A stretch of DNA of 64,000 bases from Oscillospiraceae bacterium (GTDB lineage: Bacteria > Bacillota > Clostridia > Oscillospirales > Ruminococcaceae). Where the stretch lies: positions 1-64,000 of the forward strand of contig JAEELE010000059.1 of NCBI GenBank assembly GCA_016288755.1, given 5' to 3'. Within the stretch, counting starts at the first letter, position 1. Each line of letters starts with the position of its first letter. This document shows, one piece after another, positions 63,081 to 64,000 of the stretch. A program made the position numbers and the translations under genes. The notes under the pieces were generated by a model that had not been told where the DNA came from, searched no databases, and saw nothing but the letters and a program-made list of their open reading frames with translations.

Positions 63081-64000
63081 TTATCTGCGCACCTGCACCG
63101 GCATGATGACCGCGATGGATTGGTCTCCCTCTGCCTCCATGACCTTGACGGCTCTGTCGGCTGCGGTGAGGAACATGCGGACGCGGTCGCCCTGCACTGC
63201 CTTGACGGCATCGAGCAGATAGCGGTTGTTGAAGCCGATGACCATTTTCTCACCGGTCACGGCGCAGTTGATCTGATCGTCGACCGAGCCGATGACATTC
63301 TGGCAGCTCACCAGCAGGCGGCTCTCCTCGATCTGGAAGCGCACGGCGGTCTTGTTCTGCTCGCTGATGAGCAGGGCGCAGCGCTCAAGACTGTCGATCA
63401 GCTCGCGGCGGTTGAGCAGCAGCTCGGTCTTTGCAGACTGCGGGATGCTGCGGCGGTAGTTGATGAATTCGCCTGCGAGCAGACGGGTATAGACAAAGTA
63501 ACTGCCGACCTCGAAGATCGCGTGATGCTCGCCGAGGCTGATGATGCACGGATGCGCATTCTCCGCATCCTCGGTCAGCAGATGCTGAATCTCACGCAGC
63601 GCCTTTGCCGGCACGACGAATTTCAGCGGTGCCTGATTCGGCAGCGGCTCGGTGCGCAGTGCCATGCGATAGTTGTCGAGTGCGACCATATTCAGCATGC
63701 CGTTCTCCGCCTCGATCAGCTCGCCGGTGAAGATCGGCTTGGTCTCGTCGAGCGAAACGGCATAGATGGTCTGGTCGATCATATTTTTCAGCAGGCTCTG
63801 CGGAACGGTCGCGCCCTGATTGCGCTCGACGTCGGGCAGATCGGGATATTCGTCTGCCTGCATGCCGGCGAGCTGGCATTCGGTGCCGCTGCCGACGATC
63901 GTGACCTTGAGGTGGTCGTCGGTCGTTACGGAGAGCACGCCCTCGGGCATCTTGCGGACGATCTCGGAGAAGAGACGGCTGTCCACCAGCAGCACGCCCG
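63081..64000 (-). CDS. dnaN: DNA polymerase III beta sliding clamp (N-terminus outside window)
   Basis: The visible 306 residues cover clamp domains 2 and 3 and the end of domain 1 (SRLFSEIVRKMPEG near the window edge). The C-terminal VIMPVQVRR and the YLLDAVKAVQGDRVRMF segment near the end are characteristic. The ring tethers DNA polymerase III and binds many partners. The start, and probably dnaA, lie beyond base 64000. Confidence 0.96.
   Translation of the reverse strand, partial: GVLLVDSRLFSEIVRKMPEGVLSVTTDDHLKVTIVGSGTECQLAGMQADEYPDLPDVERNQGATVPQSLLKNMIDQTIYAVSLDETKPIFTGELIEAENGMLNMVALDNYRMALRTEPLPNQAPLKFVVPAKALREIQHLLTEDAENAHPCIISLGEHHAIFEVGSYFVYTRLLAGEFINYRRSIPQSAKTELLLNRRELIDSLERCALLISEQNKTAVRFQIEESRLLVSCQNVIGSVDDQINCAVTGEKMVIGFNNRYLLDAVKAVQGDRVRMFLTAADRAVKVMEAEGDQSIAVIMPVQVRR

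Overview
The window looks like chromosomal DNA from a GC-rich Firmicute, most likely an Oscillospiraceae (Ruminococcus-like) bacterium. This rests on the gene set (DivIVA, SepF, RemB, Hfq, a DpaA remnant, an MsmX-like ATPase, Thr-rich lipoproteins) and on sigma-A type promoters; the genus is inference. The right end carries dnaN-yaaA-recF-remB-gyrB-(two YcxB-like genes)-gyrA, all on the minus strand, so the replication origin probably lies just beyond base 64000. Nearly all genes are on the minus strand, co-oriented with replication moving leftward. No rRNA, tRNA, CRISPR array, prophage or classical insertion sequence was seen.

Layout. 1-5 kb: the start of a LacI-like sensor protein, a zinc-ribbon membrane protein, and an ECF sigma factor translationally coupled to a very large membrane protein with four repeated extracytoplasmic modules. 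5-8 kb: rpsO and pnp, with a long imperfect hairpin between them. 8-10 kb: intergenic repeats surrounding a truncated dipicolinate synthase gene (dpaA). 10-20 kb: nadA, a DUF1015 gene, Nudix and HAD hydrolases, rluD-like, lspA, divIVA, sepF, yggS, an HlyD-like gene, hfq with a structured 310-base leader, and miaA. 20-34 kb: GNAT, cysteine hydrolases, DHH phosphoesterase, mutL, SUFU-like, HAD, mutS, ylbF, miaB and a split intramembrane-protease gene. 34-47 kb: LUD protein, Thr-rich lipoprotein, rubredoxin, a four-domain flavodiiron protein, D-lactate dehydrogenase, msmX-like, rsuA-like, nrdR, sugar isomerase-like, secF and secD. 47-54 kb: purB preceded by an in-frame upstream domain, a lipoprotein with a SUKH domain, SDR, Sfp-like transferase, deoC, small membrane proteins and a BspA-like leucine-rich-repeat protein. 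54-64 kb: the gyr/recF/dnaN block.

The genes form functional groups: DNA replication and repair (dnaN, recF, gyrA, gyrB, mutS, mutL), cell division and shape (divIVA, sepF), RNA modification and decay (pnp, miaA, miaB, three pseudouridine or RNA-fate genes, hfq), oxygen/NO detoxification (flavodiiron protein plus rubredoxin), and protein export (secDF, lspA).

The most unusual material is non-coding. Short tandem arrays with a 7-base period, each with its own heptamer variant, occur in about ten intergenic gaps and often share a flank. There is a composite dispersed repeat (R1) whose copies bracket the broken dpaA in inverted orientation, and a palindromic repeat family (R2). Structured leaders precede pnp and hfq. 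On the protein side, the stand-outs are the sigma factor/giant sensor pair, an open reading frame running into purB without a stop, an in-frame amber codon in a YhfC-type protease, and a GyrA lacking both residues that normally anchor fluoroquinolones. All calls are from reading the sequence; no database search was run.
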